Origin: Mangifera indica
Taxonomy: Eukaryota > Streptophyta > Magnoliopsida > Sapindales > Anacardiaceae
Assembly (NCBI RefSeq): GCF_011075055.1
Contig: NC_058150.1
Coordinates: 9,028,330-9,092,329 of the forward strand
Direction of reading: 5' to 3'
Length of the DNA stretch: 64,000 nt
This document shows positions 35,593 to 47,289 of the stretch, one piece after another (position 1 is the stretch's first letter; each line of letters opens with the position of its first letter). The notes under the pieces were generated by a model that was not told the DNA's origin, made no database searches, and saw nothing but the letters and a program-made list of their open reading frames with translations. The position numbers and the translations under genes were made by a program.

Positions 35593-36897
35593 TTTGTTGT
35601 ACTTAATTTTTAAGTATATCTATATGATCTAAGTTTGACAAATTATTGCATTTTGGGTAGAATGTTTAGGTTTAGGATTAGATTTAATATTGATTTTTGG
35701 GTTTTGTTTTTTTATATGTCGATTTTTAAATTTTCTAAGACATTTCATAGAAATTAGGAAGAGAAACACCAAAATAAAGAGGAAAGCAATTAATTCTTGA
35801 CTGCATTAGGAACGACTGGAGATTTGTACGAAAGAGGAAACAAATCCAAGGGAGAAAAGAGATACAGGTGAATAAGGAAAGATCTCGAATCTAGCACTGA
35901 GTAAATTTGAGTAGAATTAGGGTTTTTACTCTTCTAGGAGGAACATTATAAAAGAATTACCAAGCCACATAAGGACAAACTTTTAGCATTCAAAGTTTTT
36001 TTTCACGCTTAGGATTTTAGCAGTAGGCGACAACCATTTCTACTATATGGATTTCCACAAGCCACCAAGAGATAACAAATACAGAACACAGTAGCAATGA
36101 TCCTGAGGATGATAGTTCAGCAATTCAAACACATATGCAAGTGATATTTACAACCTTTTTACTTTGTCTCAAATCTATATTTATGAGTTATTATAATTGC
36201 TATTATGGATTTATAAATAACATGAGTGGCTAAAGCTTTATTATTCTAGGAATTAAAAGGGATCTTGCAATCCCTATAAACTTGTAAAACTTTAATATTT
36301 TTATATTTCAATAAAATTGTTGATGTTTGATTTAATGAATAATTTTATAATGCCTTGTGTCAACTTAAGAGCCCAACTTTACACATGTTAGTAGGTTCAT
36401 GTAGACTTTCGAAAAAGAAGTATGAAATTAGTGTATGCATTCATTACACTTGGATCCTTAATACTAGAAATAGGTCAAAACTTTGTGGTGTCATTGGAAT
36501 CACAAAGCTTAATGGGTTCGTATTAACCAAGTACTACGAGAATAGATGTTTGTTTAATGTTTACACACTTAATCAACCTCGAAAAGGAAACTAGGGTAAC
36601 TCAGGATATCCATCCATGAATACATCGTGATTATAGAAAGAGTTTCATGACTAATTACCAGCTTATATGAGATTTTTGGTGAAATCTTATTTCCTAGATA
36701 TAATTGATATTAGTTAGTAGAATTAGTAGTAGTAGGATAATTTTAATCACATTAGTGATTTTGACCTTAATACAATTTGGACTTTTTAGCTAATCTAGAT
36801 AGTGAAACGAATTAGTAATTGATCTCTCAATCTCTCTGAGTTTGATATCTTTTATACTACTTGTCGAATCATGCAATTACCAGGAGACACAACACAA
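35593..36897 (+). repeat. Probable LTR of the gypsy relic
   Basis: It starts just after the GAGGACAAG..TTTGAGGGA tract. It contains TTAGGGTTTTTACTC, a TATA-like CATTATAAAAG (about 35946) and, around 36218-36260, ACATGAGTGGCTAAA, a phrase typical of Athila/Tat LTRs. It ends near TATACTACTTGTCGAATC..CAACACAA, followed by TGGCAC, which resembles the first bases of an aspartate-tRNA primer site. No partner LTR is present in the window. Confidence 0.45.
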
Positions 36898-39800
36898 TGG
36901 CACTAAAACTTATTGCATCTTGCTTTCAAGTGCATGAGTAGCCAGTAATATAATAAATATCAATCCTAAGTCTAAGAATTACATGAACTACTATTTATCA
37001 AAAAATATGTTCCATATACACTTGGTTACTATTTATATAAAATCCTTTCGTGACTTTGTCTAATGAACTTGCAATCAACAAGCATCATATGTTGCACTAG
37101 ATTATCACTATTAATCTTGACATGTAAGATTTGTCGTTATCTTTTGATAAAGTCATTTAATACGATAATAGATATACTAATAATTTTTGCCCTAGGTTAG
37201 AATAGTATTAGGCTATGAAGGTTTCTAGAATGGTCACCATTTGTGTTTGTAGGATCCTTCTAATCAATATACACATTGATACTTTTAGGCTTTTGGTTTT
37301 TTCTTATGTGAAGAAACCCAAATTTATTTAATGAAAAAATCTAATCATATTCATAAATTAGGGCAAATAAAAGTCAACATATACATATAAATAACTCATA
37401 AAAGTTAGAAAGAAAAACAGAATAGAAGAGAGAAGAAGAGACAAAAACACCATCTTGGGTTTTTGATATGTGTTTGTGGGAGATTTTTTGTCTCTCAATT
37501 TCACCGTTGGATCGATATGATTTTTGGATTGTTGGTAGAAGACTTATTGTTCTTCATTGTAAATGGTGGAGATCGCATTTTGTTTTTCAAGTAAGTAGTT
37601 ATCTGTGTTAAAACATGACTTGTTATCTAATGCAGTTCTATTTAGGAGATATATTTTTTATGTCTGTAACATGAGATATAGGCTTTCGAATTTGCTGTAA
37701 TATTCATTATTTTTTTGTAGTTGTGTTATTTCTTTTCTTTGTTACTTTAGAGAGTTATATACCATTCGTAAGTTGAAAATAGTGTACTATTATTTTAGAT
37801 ATAGTAGAATGGTTTATTTAGGCAAGATCCTGTGGTTTTACTTTTCATATTGAAGAGGTTTTCATGTTAAATTATAGTGTTCTTTTCTACTATATTTGTT
37901 TTTTATTGTTTGGTGCGATAGAATCATATTTTTGTTGATTATTTGCTACCACATAGTTCAATCAAGAAGGGGAGATTTTAACTTTAATTTTGTTAGTTTG
38001 ATTGTTTTCTTCCTAATAATACTCTCATCATAGTTCTATCATGAATGTGATTTACATATATAGAATTCCATTTATAGTTATATAAACACGACATGACCTA
38101 GACATGTACTGTTAAGAAGATTGGCTTCAAATACCAACTCTAATAGTGACGTTAGTTAATAAGTGACAAGCATTAAGGCATAATCGAACACCTTCTTTGA
38201 AAAGGCTAGTAGGGATTTAGGTGGTTGTACACCAATAGAGTAACATGGTGGGAGGGTGATAGGGTGGAAAATTGTGAAGACATTGAATATACAAGACAAA
38301 GGGGACGAAGGGTAGATAATGACATAGGAACCATGGATGACTTGACAAGTCATATGGCAAAATTCTTTGTGACATGATCTAGTTTAAAGACATGAGGTGG
38401 CATGCTTATGTGCAATGAGGTGACGTATTTATGTGACAATCCATTTGATGCAAGAGTTTCATATATATATGTTTTCTAATGCGATTGATTCTTTTATTTA
38501 AAGTTAGTTTCATAATGTGTTAAGCCTTTAACAGTTAATTAAAGTCATTAAGTGTTCTATCTTGAGTTATTAAATGTAATAAAAAGCTTTTAGATTTTTT
38601 TTGGTTTTATAAAAAATCAAGTTTAGTAAAAGTCAAAGTCTTGGATTCAGCTTCTTAGAAAAGGAAAGTTGAATTAAATTCAATGTCTTAGAAGTGAAAA
38701 TTTCCTAAAAGTAGTAATCTTACTTCTACCAAAACTTTTTCCCTTTTTAGTGTTATCTTTATTTAATTAAGTCATAGTTTTCTAGTCTACATAGGAATTT
38801 AAAAGTCTATATAAAGGGACATCAGTCTTTGTACTTTTCATCAGTTTCAAGTGAAATTCAATAAAATTCATATTTGCGTTTTTTTAAAGAATTTTTGTGT
38901 AAATTTATATAGAATTTTTGTTTATCTTTGTGTCTTGTCAAATGATATAAACACCTTTATGTCTTTATGAATGAGGTTGCGACCTATTTAATGCTCATCC
39001 TACGTCAATCGATGGTCTTGGGATTAGGCATTCTTGATTGCTTATCTTGTCATTAGTTAAGGTCAAAGCACTATGGATATGTAAGCCTTGGAGAATACAT
39101 GTGTTTGCCTAACGTGTCATCTTAAGGGAGCTAAACATGGTGTTTGATGCTTTGTAATGCTTATAACTTGACACTTGCCAAGGGCATCCTAGCTAAGAGC
39201 CGATTGGTTTAGGGTCTAACGTGCACTAAGGAGGATTTAGGGTATTTCCATAGTTGGTTAATCGTTCTCATTGATGTTGAGAACGAGAAATCTTTGTATA
39301 TAGCACTAACATTCTTGTCACTTTTTTCCTCTCAAAAATGGGCTATTCAAATGTGGTGTATAGCAAAAGAAATATAGTTGTTTGCTCATTGAGCAACATT
39401 AGAGGGATCATTTATAATAGGTTGAGGTTTTGGGGGTTGTATCTTGTTCAGGTTGCTGTGAGTAAACTTGAAGATAAACTAGTTAAGTTTTGTAGAGAGA
39501 AGAGGTTTTGGACTACTCTCTAAGTCTTACAAAGATTGGTTGTTTAAGTCCTTCTATCGTGAGATAGTGTTAGGGTGGTTTGTAAAAGTTGTTAATGTGG
39601 AATGTGTTTGTGTTGCATGGATCTGCTAATGTAATTTTGTCACTAATTAATATATGTAATTTAAATATTTACATATGATGAACTATAATAACAACAATTA
39701 GAATATGAAAAAACGCGTTAGTTTATTATGGTGTGCAAGATAAATAGAGATTAGAAAGAGAATAAATGAGACACAAACTTTTAATATTGTTTGATCCGAT

Positions 39801-41000
39801 AACTAAAATGTCTACGTTTATAGTGTTATTACTGGTTTGAGTGTAGTACATGAATATATATTATAATATAGTTTATATAGTTACAACGTCTATTATTATT
39901 TGGTTTATCTTCTTTTTTCTCTTATATACATGAATCTTAGGAGGGAAAAATACAATTAAAACTCCCTTGGATTATGATTTTAATCTATAATTTATATTCA
40001 AATGAGAAGAATCATTCATTTACCAACGTGTAACGTGAGCAACCAAGGTGGGAAAAAACAGAATGCACAGCAGGAAAAGGAAAGAGAGAAAGTTTAGGAG
40101 AAAAACAAATTCCTTCCTTATTTTATTCATGATAATTTACTAACTAATAAATTAAGAAAACTGATTAAATATCTATTCGGTAAATTAAAACTAAGTACAT
40201 TGAATAATCAAATAATATTATGATTACGAGATCCATTAGTACAAAAATCTCTCTTCAGTTTGCTTAATGTTGTCGGAAATCCATCATTTGACTGTAGTTG
40301 ATAGGCATCAATAACATCCCTATCCAAGTCCAAATGGTCCGTCAGGGGAAATTGAAATCATGATAGATGAATATCATCCAAATGTCACACCGAAGAACTT
40401 AAGCATTTCTTTTTTTGCAGGAATATAATTGTAATCTTGACTTGGAAAATTTTCTCAATTCACGGACTGCCTAGTGATTGAGATGTCTACACATCGGCTA
40501 ATACATTGCTTAATTGCTATCCATTGGTTGTCTCATAACAATATATTTGATTCTGCAATGAAGAGCTAAAAAGGTCATGCATACACAAATTAGAAACTCT
40601 AGCAACAGAAGAATTATTTTAAAGCGTTTCTGTCAAGACTTTGTTTCTCATGCTTGATTTATGACTGAATATCCTTCTTGCTTTAGGGGGTTATTAGAAC
40701 AAACTGATACCAAAATGTCCAAAAGTTAGGACGAAAATGCGTAGGGTAGAGCACCGAGATTGCGCATAGCCATCTTACAAAACTTAATTGCCTATTTCGC
40801 CATGATACACCAATAATATGTGACAGAGCAGAACTAAACAAGAACTTAGGTTCTAAATTCTCGTAAATATGATCAATAGCAGCTTTCTAGATCTAGATTT
40901 ACAAAACAAGAACGAGAAGCGTTGAAGAAAGTTACAAAAACCGCGCCTGAACATGTCTTTAGTAAATTAACAACAGAACTACATGCATATCACCTAGGGA
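36898..41000. other. Long stretch without recognised gene
   Basis: Mostly non-coding. Around 37060-37250 it resembles dispersed phrases also seen near 15030-15170. At 38812-38820 CTATATAAAGGGAC followed 50 bp later by CAATAAAATTC looks like the promoter and poly(A) signals of an unidentified LTR. Frames such as 39338-39523 have no domain. The part nearest 41000 may include the 3' UTR of the PDCB-like gene. Confidence 0.3.
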
Positions 41001-41082
41001 CATTGAAATCCAGCATAAACATTGACAACTCTACCCCACCACCACAACCAACAAGCTCACAGCAAACTTGTCCTTGGATTCT

Positions 41083-43901
41083 TTAACCCCACAAGAGGAT
41101 TATGCCTGAAAAGAAGAGGCTCACCGAGACAGAAAAGGACACACAGTTTCCTAGTCTCATCCCACCATGACTGTAGTCTGTGTTGGTGCCTGCTCCAGCA
41201 GGGCCTAAACCTGAACCTGAGCCCACTCCCCCTATTATTCCATTTGAAGGTGTTGTGGTGTATGGAGTAGCGGTGGTGGTGGTCGTTGGATTTCTGGTTG
41301 TTGGGGTGTTCGATGTAACAGGTGTCATTGGTGTCGCTGTGATGGTGCCTGTAGCACTGAAATCAACCAAGCAAATGGAGTAACTATATTGAGTACAAAA
41401 TATACATATATTTTTCAGTCATCATAAGATTCAAAGACACACAAGCCATATTACAAGCTTGCACATCTTTCAAAATCAATGAACTAGCTTATCAAGCCAC
41501 AAGGTCATTGTCTAAAAGAAAGTTATGGCCTAAGTTCCATATTCAGTTTTGGAGTAAAAAGTTGCCTGATCAAAGATTCATAACATTTATCTTTCTACTA
41601 TAACATGCATATTCAAATGACGATCAAAAGCATGTGAATATTCTATTTAGAGAATTGAAAGAGAAAGTGGAAAAGAAAAAGAAAAGCAAATTACAAACAC
41701 AATTAATTGTTTCAATAACATTCAGCTCCCATTATAGGAATTAAAAGAAAAATGAAAAATTAAACTAAATCAGATTTCAAAAACAACAATAAAAAGTTCA
41801 ACATGACCGTTTATGTTGAAAACCCAATACACTAGGTAAACTTGTCATATATATATATATATATATAGATGATAATTTCGATTTGACATTAAATACCCCG
41901 ACCCTCCTCGACTCTAACAAAAGTAAATTCTCTGATAAAAATATAAAAGAGAACAGAAACAGGAACGAACGAGAATGCTTGTAACTTTTTCATTTCATTC
42001 ATATTTAATTATCAAAAATTTGAAAAATGTTTGGGTTTAAACTAGAAAGAGAAAAAGAAAAAGTTCCATTCCAACTGTCATGTTTTATCGATAAAAAGTG
42101 ATGACCCTGTGGATGAGTGCTCCCGTAAATTTGGTAACGCATCAATAGTACACTAGACATGCACATGCCTCGAGACTCCGTGACCGGACATAGCAAATGT
42201 GCAAAAGTTGGGCTCGAATCTCAATAAGCGTGCAATCGCAAGGTTCATAGATGGCTAGCTAGTCGCAGCCGAAAGTAAGAGCCCCACAATTCAAACGCAG
42301 CAACATCATTTTTCTGTTTCAATGTTGACATGCAGCTGCCCACTGTTACAAAGTTTAAATCCCTCTCTCCCGGCCCACATCAAAGAATGCGACAAAGATA
42401 TGTTTTAACTTTAATGGTCGTTCAAAACGTGGACGGTCACCATTGTAGCAGAGTTTAGCAGTAGGACCAGAAAAGAGATAAACCCAATAGCTTTTCACTG
42501 TTCAAGTATTGGCACTGTTTGGTTTTCTTTATTATTATTATTATTTTAACTTTCCTTAAATAAAAGAACTGTTAAGACCTAGAAAGTCAAAAAGTAAATG
42601 AGCAAGTGTAAAATAATCAGTCCACTAGAAGAAATGGGCAATTGTAAAAAAGTTAATGTCTTTTAGATCAAGGAAACTTAACTAAGATATCGTCATAATG
42701 GAATGCTAATTGCTAAAGCTTTAATTATTTTATTCTTCTGATCATTCTGTTAATTCTTTAAGCTAGTTTCTGCCATTTCAACCCATTTAGCACCTTCATG
42801 CTTCAATCCAAGTTCCTTGGGATGAATAGTGAAACTGAAATCTAGTGGGATGTGTAGAGACTATAGAGACATGAAGTTGAAGTTAAACTTACATAATAAC
42901 AAATATTAACTTAAATAAGTTGTTAAAAAATTATTGTTACTGCTAATATCGGTCCGTTGATATCACAGCACTCCTGCGAGGAATCGGATCGTCAAAAAAT
43001 TTTCTTCTTATGGCAAACTGTTACCAAATATTTAGGGGCACCACACTTTTAGATAAAATATTACTCTCAAAAACTACCCTGAACAGTGTTCGAATTGCAT
43101 TTTGCTATAAAAAGCCACTAAAATTAACAAGCTTTAAAAATCAAAAAGGAGAAATAGAAAAAATCATTCACAATCATACCTGTTGCTAGCAGGGTAGGTG
43201 CAGCCATTAGAGCCTGTAAATCAACAACGGAGATGAGTCAATTCCCATAAAGATAATTCATTTAATGTTCTGGTAAATGTAAAAAAAAAAAAAAAAAGGA
43301 AAGAAAGAAAGTGGGTATGGTGGTGATAGAGGAGGCTTACTGGGATCAGTTGTAGTTACAGTAGCAGTTCCAGCAAAGTCACAAGTTCCCTGAGCTTGAC
43401 CTTTCCTCTGGAAAAAGCTGTTAACAGCGTAACTGCAGTGAGCCTTGACGGTGTTGGGGTTGTAACACGCCCCGCTCGACTTGATGGGGTTACAGTCAGC
43501 TCCCGCTCCACAGGCATAGTCCAGAGTCTTCTGCAATGCGGCATCGCCTCCCCCATCCTTGCAGATACACCAATTGGCAGCTATCCAAAAAATAAACAAA
43601 TAAATTAGCACCAGAAACACAGGATTTTCGAGAAGCAGTGTTAGTCAAACCATGGCGAAGATATGTAAAGGGATCCAGGAGAAATGCAAAAAGCTTAAAC
43701 AGTTTAAAATGAAAAAGTTTGAAGCTTTGCTATGGACAATAAGGCTTAGAATAAAATAACAGAAGCAGATCCATGTTCAGACACAAAAGGTATAGAAACT
43801 TTAACAGAAGAAAACAGAAACAGAGAAATGGGAGTAAAAGGGAGCGTACTGGAGCGGCCAATGATGCCAAGAATGAGAACGAAAAGCGCTAAAACCGCCA
43901 T
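41083..43901 (-). CDS. Plasmodesmata callose-binding-like protein (X8/CBM43 domain, GPI-anchored)
   Basis: Four exons on the minus strand: 43901-43850, 43580-43341, 43213-43180, 41356-41083; 600 nt, 199 residues; GT-AG introns, phases match. Residues 1-18 are a hydrophobic signal peptide. Residues 21-102 form an X8 (CBM43) domain: WCICKDG (21-27), LQKTLDYACG (33-42), GADCNPI, CYNPNTVKAHCSYAVNSFFQ (56-75), and a final CTYP in the tiny third exon, with eight cysteines. A Thr/Pro-rich linker (about 110-147), a Gly/Ser-rich part and a hydrophobic C-terminus (about 181-199) indicate a GPI anchor. The family binds callose at plasmodesmata and limits cell-to-cell traffic. Length and order fit PDCB proteins (PDCB3, At1g18650, is the likely counterpart); other short X8-GPI proteins are possible. 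Intron 3 is 1.8 kb. Confidence 0.92.
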
Positions 43902-44302
43902 AAAATTGGCTATTTAAGTTAAATGAGAGTTCTGTTGCAGAGATTGAAACAGAGAGAGAAAGAGAGAGACACAGAGAGCAGAGTATTGAGGAGAGTGAGA
44001 ATGGGAGAGAGGATTTAGACGTGGGATCAAGGTGGCCTGGTCAGGTCTGGCTCTGCCCTTTGTTTTTTATGTAGGTTGTGATTTTTTTTTTTTTTCTTTT
44101 CGTTTTAGTTGCTTACCTCATATAAAACTGTTTAAAAATTTATTTAGCCATGTTCTCTTTACCACATAGCATGAAGCCAAAATGCTTTTGACCGGGAGAC
44201 GGCTTCCATCTTCATTTTGGTCGGGGCCACTCATGCTGCCATTGTAATTCAATTATAAATCCAATTGAATTATTTAAAAACTACTGTTTAGTTTATTTTG
44301 AT
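43902..44302. promoter_or_regulatory. Promoter and leader region of the PDCB-like gene
   Basis: Reading away from the start codon, the sequence has a GA/CT-rich leader (AGAGAGAGAAAGAGAGAG around 43950-43980), typical of plant leaders, and then AT-rich DNA. No clear TATA box was fixed. The Mutator-like element begins at 44303. Confidence 0.35.
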
Positions 44303-46537
44303 GGCCAAATGACCTATTCTCACCAAAGGCACGATAAAAACCCAAAGTACACCCTATTAATTTTTAAAAATTTAAATATTTATTTATATTTAATTTTGAT
44401 TGTTATAATTAAAAATAAAATTATCGTTTAAAAATTTTTATTTAAATAAGAAAGTTATTTTTTTTTCCCTTTTAATTTAAAAAACTAATCATTTCTTTTA
44501 ACTCAAACTTTAAAATATTATATTTACATTTTAAAAACTTCATTTTATCTTTTGGATAATTGCTTTTCCTAGTATTCCTTTCCATTAGCATCTCTTTTCT
44601 TTCCATAGTGTTTTTTTGGCACATAAACCGTCAAAAATCCTATCGAAATAATCAGATTTTTTAGTACAGATCTGTGTATTTAGAATTAGATTAGAATCGA
44701 ACTAAGTTTAAACTCAACCAAACTTGAACTCAATTTTGTTACTGTTGAAACGAGCCTAAGCCCGAGCTTGGGTTTGATGAGCCAAAAAATTCAGTACTCA
44801 AATTTGGTTCAATGAGCTAAGTTGCTCACGAGCTTGGCTCAGGTAGGCTCAACCAGCCTACTTATGAGTCGAGCTTAGTGAACTCAAACGAGCCTATTCA
44901 AAGCCCATATGCTTTTACTTTCTTTTCAATAATCTGAAACTAAATTTAATTATAATAGCTCATCTAAAAAATTGAACTATATAAATATTATTATTTCAAT
45001 CAAAATTCATTAAGCAAAAATAATAATAATAATAATAACAAAAAGTATAAAATTTCTTATCATTTAGAATATAAAATGTACATTATTAAGCATAAAGTTA
45101 CTTAATTCAACGAAGGAGACATTTGTATTGGGTATGCCAAATAATTTGGCAGGAGAAAGCATTCCCACAATGATCATTCTCCCTCTCCCTCTCCCTCTCC
45201 AAACACTAGAAATTATTTTGTTGCCACTGGACTAATGAGACCCACGCTTCTGAAACCACTGATATAGAACTAGCATTTCTCTCTTCCTTTCTCACTTAGT
45301 ACACCACTCGAATGATTCATAAGTCACTGAGAAAAACCCAAAACAAGGGATATGATTGAAACAGTCGAAGCATATAGAAATTATTTTAGCTCACCCAAAT
45401 CTCAAATGGGGATTTTGAACGGGTTCTTGCCTGAAGTCTTGACAGCATAGATAAAAGCAATAACATTAAATGCAATCAAAGCATCTAGTATTCATCATAA
45501 ATCAAGTTACCCAACCAAGACCAGAGAAATTAATGGTAAATTGGAGCTTGTTATGAGTTCCTTAATGTCTTCCCACTGGATGCATCCGAAAAAGAAACCA
45601 GTATGTTAATTTATATATTTCCGGGACCTGCTCTCTACAGTCTGACCAGTTCTTTTAAAAACAAATTGTTAGGAACCCAGCACTGTTCCGATTCCAAACC
45701 AAATTCAGCCAACCAATTGACAGCAAAAATAGAGATAAAAATTGCAGTTTGTGTCAAATATTAGCTGTGTTCACAAGAATGACAATCATCTTGTCTATAC
45801 ACAAATAAAACGACTATAACACTCACTTTCTGCTTGCTAACAGGCTGCCTTGGCTCGTGAGCTGAGCCAAGCCACTCGACTTAAAGCTTAAGCTCATTTT
45901 TTTCAAGTATATAAAGTTCGAGCTCGTTTATATAGAACTCGTTCAAATCGAGTTTGATTCAAATCCAGTCTTGTGTGCATTGGTGATGCATAGATCTATC
46001 GAATAACATTGCACAAACATGGACATCGTCTGTGCGATGTTGTCCAACTAATCTGTGTGTTGTCAATCCATAGATCATCATATGGATATGTGCAATTATT
46101 GCACAAATCTGTGAGAGAAAATTCGATCATTGCAGTTGGATTTTCGATGGTTTTTGCATCAAGAAACCACCATGGAGATAGGGAAGATGCTGCTGGGAAA
46201 AATGATCGCTGAAAAGATGGAATGAAGATTTTGGAGGTGTAAATGTAGTGTTTCAAGGTTTGAGTTAGAGGAAAATGATTAGTTTTTAAAACTAAAGAGG
46301 AAAAAGAAATTAATTTTTGTTTGTTTAAATAAACTAGGTGAAAAATGATTAGTTTTTAAAATTAAGGGGTTAAAATGAAATTAATTTTTTATTTAAATAA
46401 AAATATCTAAATGACAATTTTACCTCTGACTGCAACTACCAAAACTAACGGATGGGGAGATATTTGGGTTTTTGATAGTTAGTAGGGGTCACTTTAGGTT
46501 TTCACTATACCTTGGGTAGGAATAAGTCTTTTGGCCC
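44303..46537. mobile_element. Mutator-like element, 2.2 kb, with nested insertion and 9-bp target duplication
   Basis: The left end GGCCAAATGACCTATTCTCA and the inverted right end GGCCAAAAGACTTATTCCTA align for about 70 bp. The flanks TATTTTGAT at 44294-44302 and TATTTTGAT at 46538-46546 are identical, a 9-bp target duplication of the Mutator type. It is about three times longer than the copies at 10067 and 53855. The outer arms (44303-44560 and 46210-46537) match those copies, while the middle holds a second inverted-repeat element and about 900 bp of unrelated sequence. No transposase is seen. Confidence 0.75.
44730..45970. repeat. Inverted-repeat element nested inside the Mutator-like element
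   Basis: GCTCACGAGCTTGGCTCAGG at about 44825-44845 faces GCTCGTGAGCTGAGCCAAGC at 45853-45873, with neighbouring AGTCGAG/CTCGACT and AACGAGC/GCTCGTT words in inverted order. Similar words form the short element at 50023-50300. The 900 bp between the arms has no clear frame. Boundaries approximate. Confidence 0.45.
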
Positions 46538-46546
46538 TATTTTGAT

Positions 46547-47289
46547 TTGTAAAATAGTTTAATTTTGGTTAGATATTTTTCAAATAATTTTTTTTTTTAG
46601 TTTAGTTTACAATTTAAACAATTTTCAAACTGAATCAAACTGTAAACCATATTTTTTAAAATACATATATATAATTACATTTAACAAAATTTTCTAATAA
46701 ACAATTAGGCATACAATTTGATTTTTTTATATTTATTTTGTCATTTCATGTTTATATTATGTTTTAAAAAACTATAATTTAATTAATTTTATTAAATGAT
46801 ATATATATTTAGAAGCGAATGATATTAAAAGGTTCAAGTCATAATTCAAACTAGACCAAATTATATTTTGTTCAGTTTAGTTTGGTTTGGTTTAAAACCT
46901 AAAATGGTTTACTTTGATTTGATTTGGAAAATTTTCAAATAATTTTTTTAGTTTGATTTAAAAAAACTCGAACCGTATCAAACAGAAGCATGCACACCCT
47001 TAGTTTATGGTATCTAAAATATGTAAAAAGGGTAGTGAAAAAAATTTTAAATATGTACACATACATAAAATTACAAATAAAACATAAGCAATTACAAAAT
47101 CAATTTAAAAGAGTTTAATTTTCAAACATGATATTGCATTGTTCATAGAGAATGCAAAGAATATCATACCGATATTAATGGCTCTTTCGAATTTTACTAG
47201 TACAAAGTCGAGTCAATTGTTCTCATTCCAATGATAGAAAGGCACTTTGATACCGACACGGGGCATAAGATGATAAAGATTATGAATAG
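46547..47289. other. AT-rich spacer, no gene
   Basis: Long low-complexity T/A runs with repeated GTTTGGTTT and TTTGATTT words, which occur in many decayed plant repeats. No frame supported. Confidence 0.3.

Noticed and set aside
38100..38135. Possible minus-strand primer-binding site (GAGTTGGTATTTGAAGCC)
   Set aside because: Only loosely matches the initiator-tRNA site, and no LTR or coding relic of the right orientation lies beside it.
41180..41383. 67-codon plus-strand frame rich in Val and Pro
   Set aside because: It is the antisense shadow of the last exon of the PDCB-like gene, which has matching splice sites and domain content on the minus strand.
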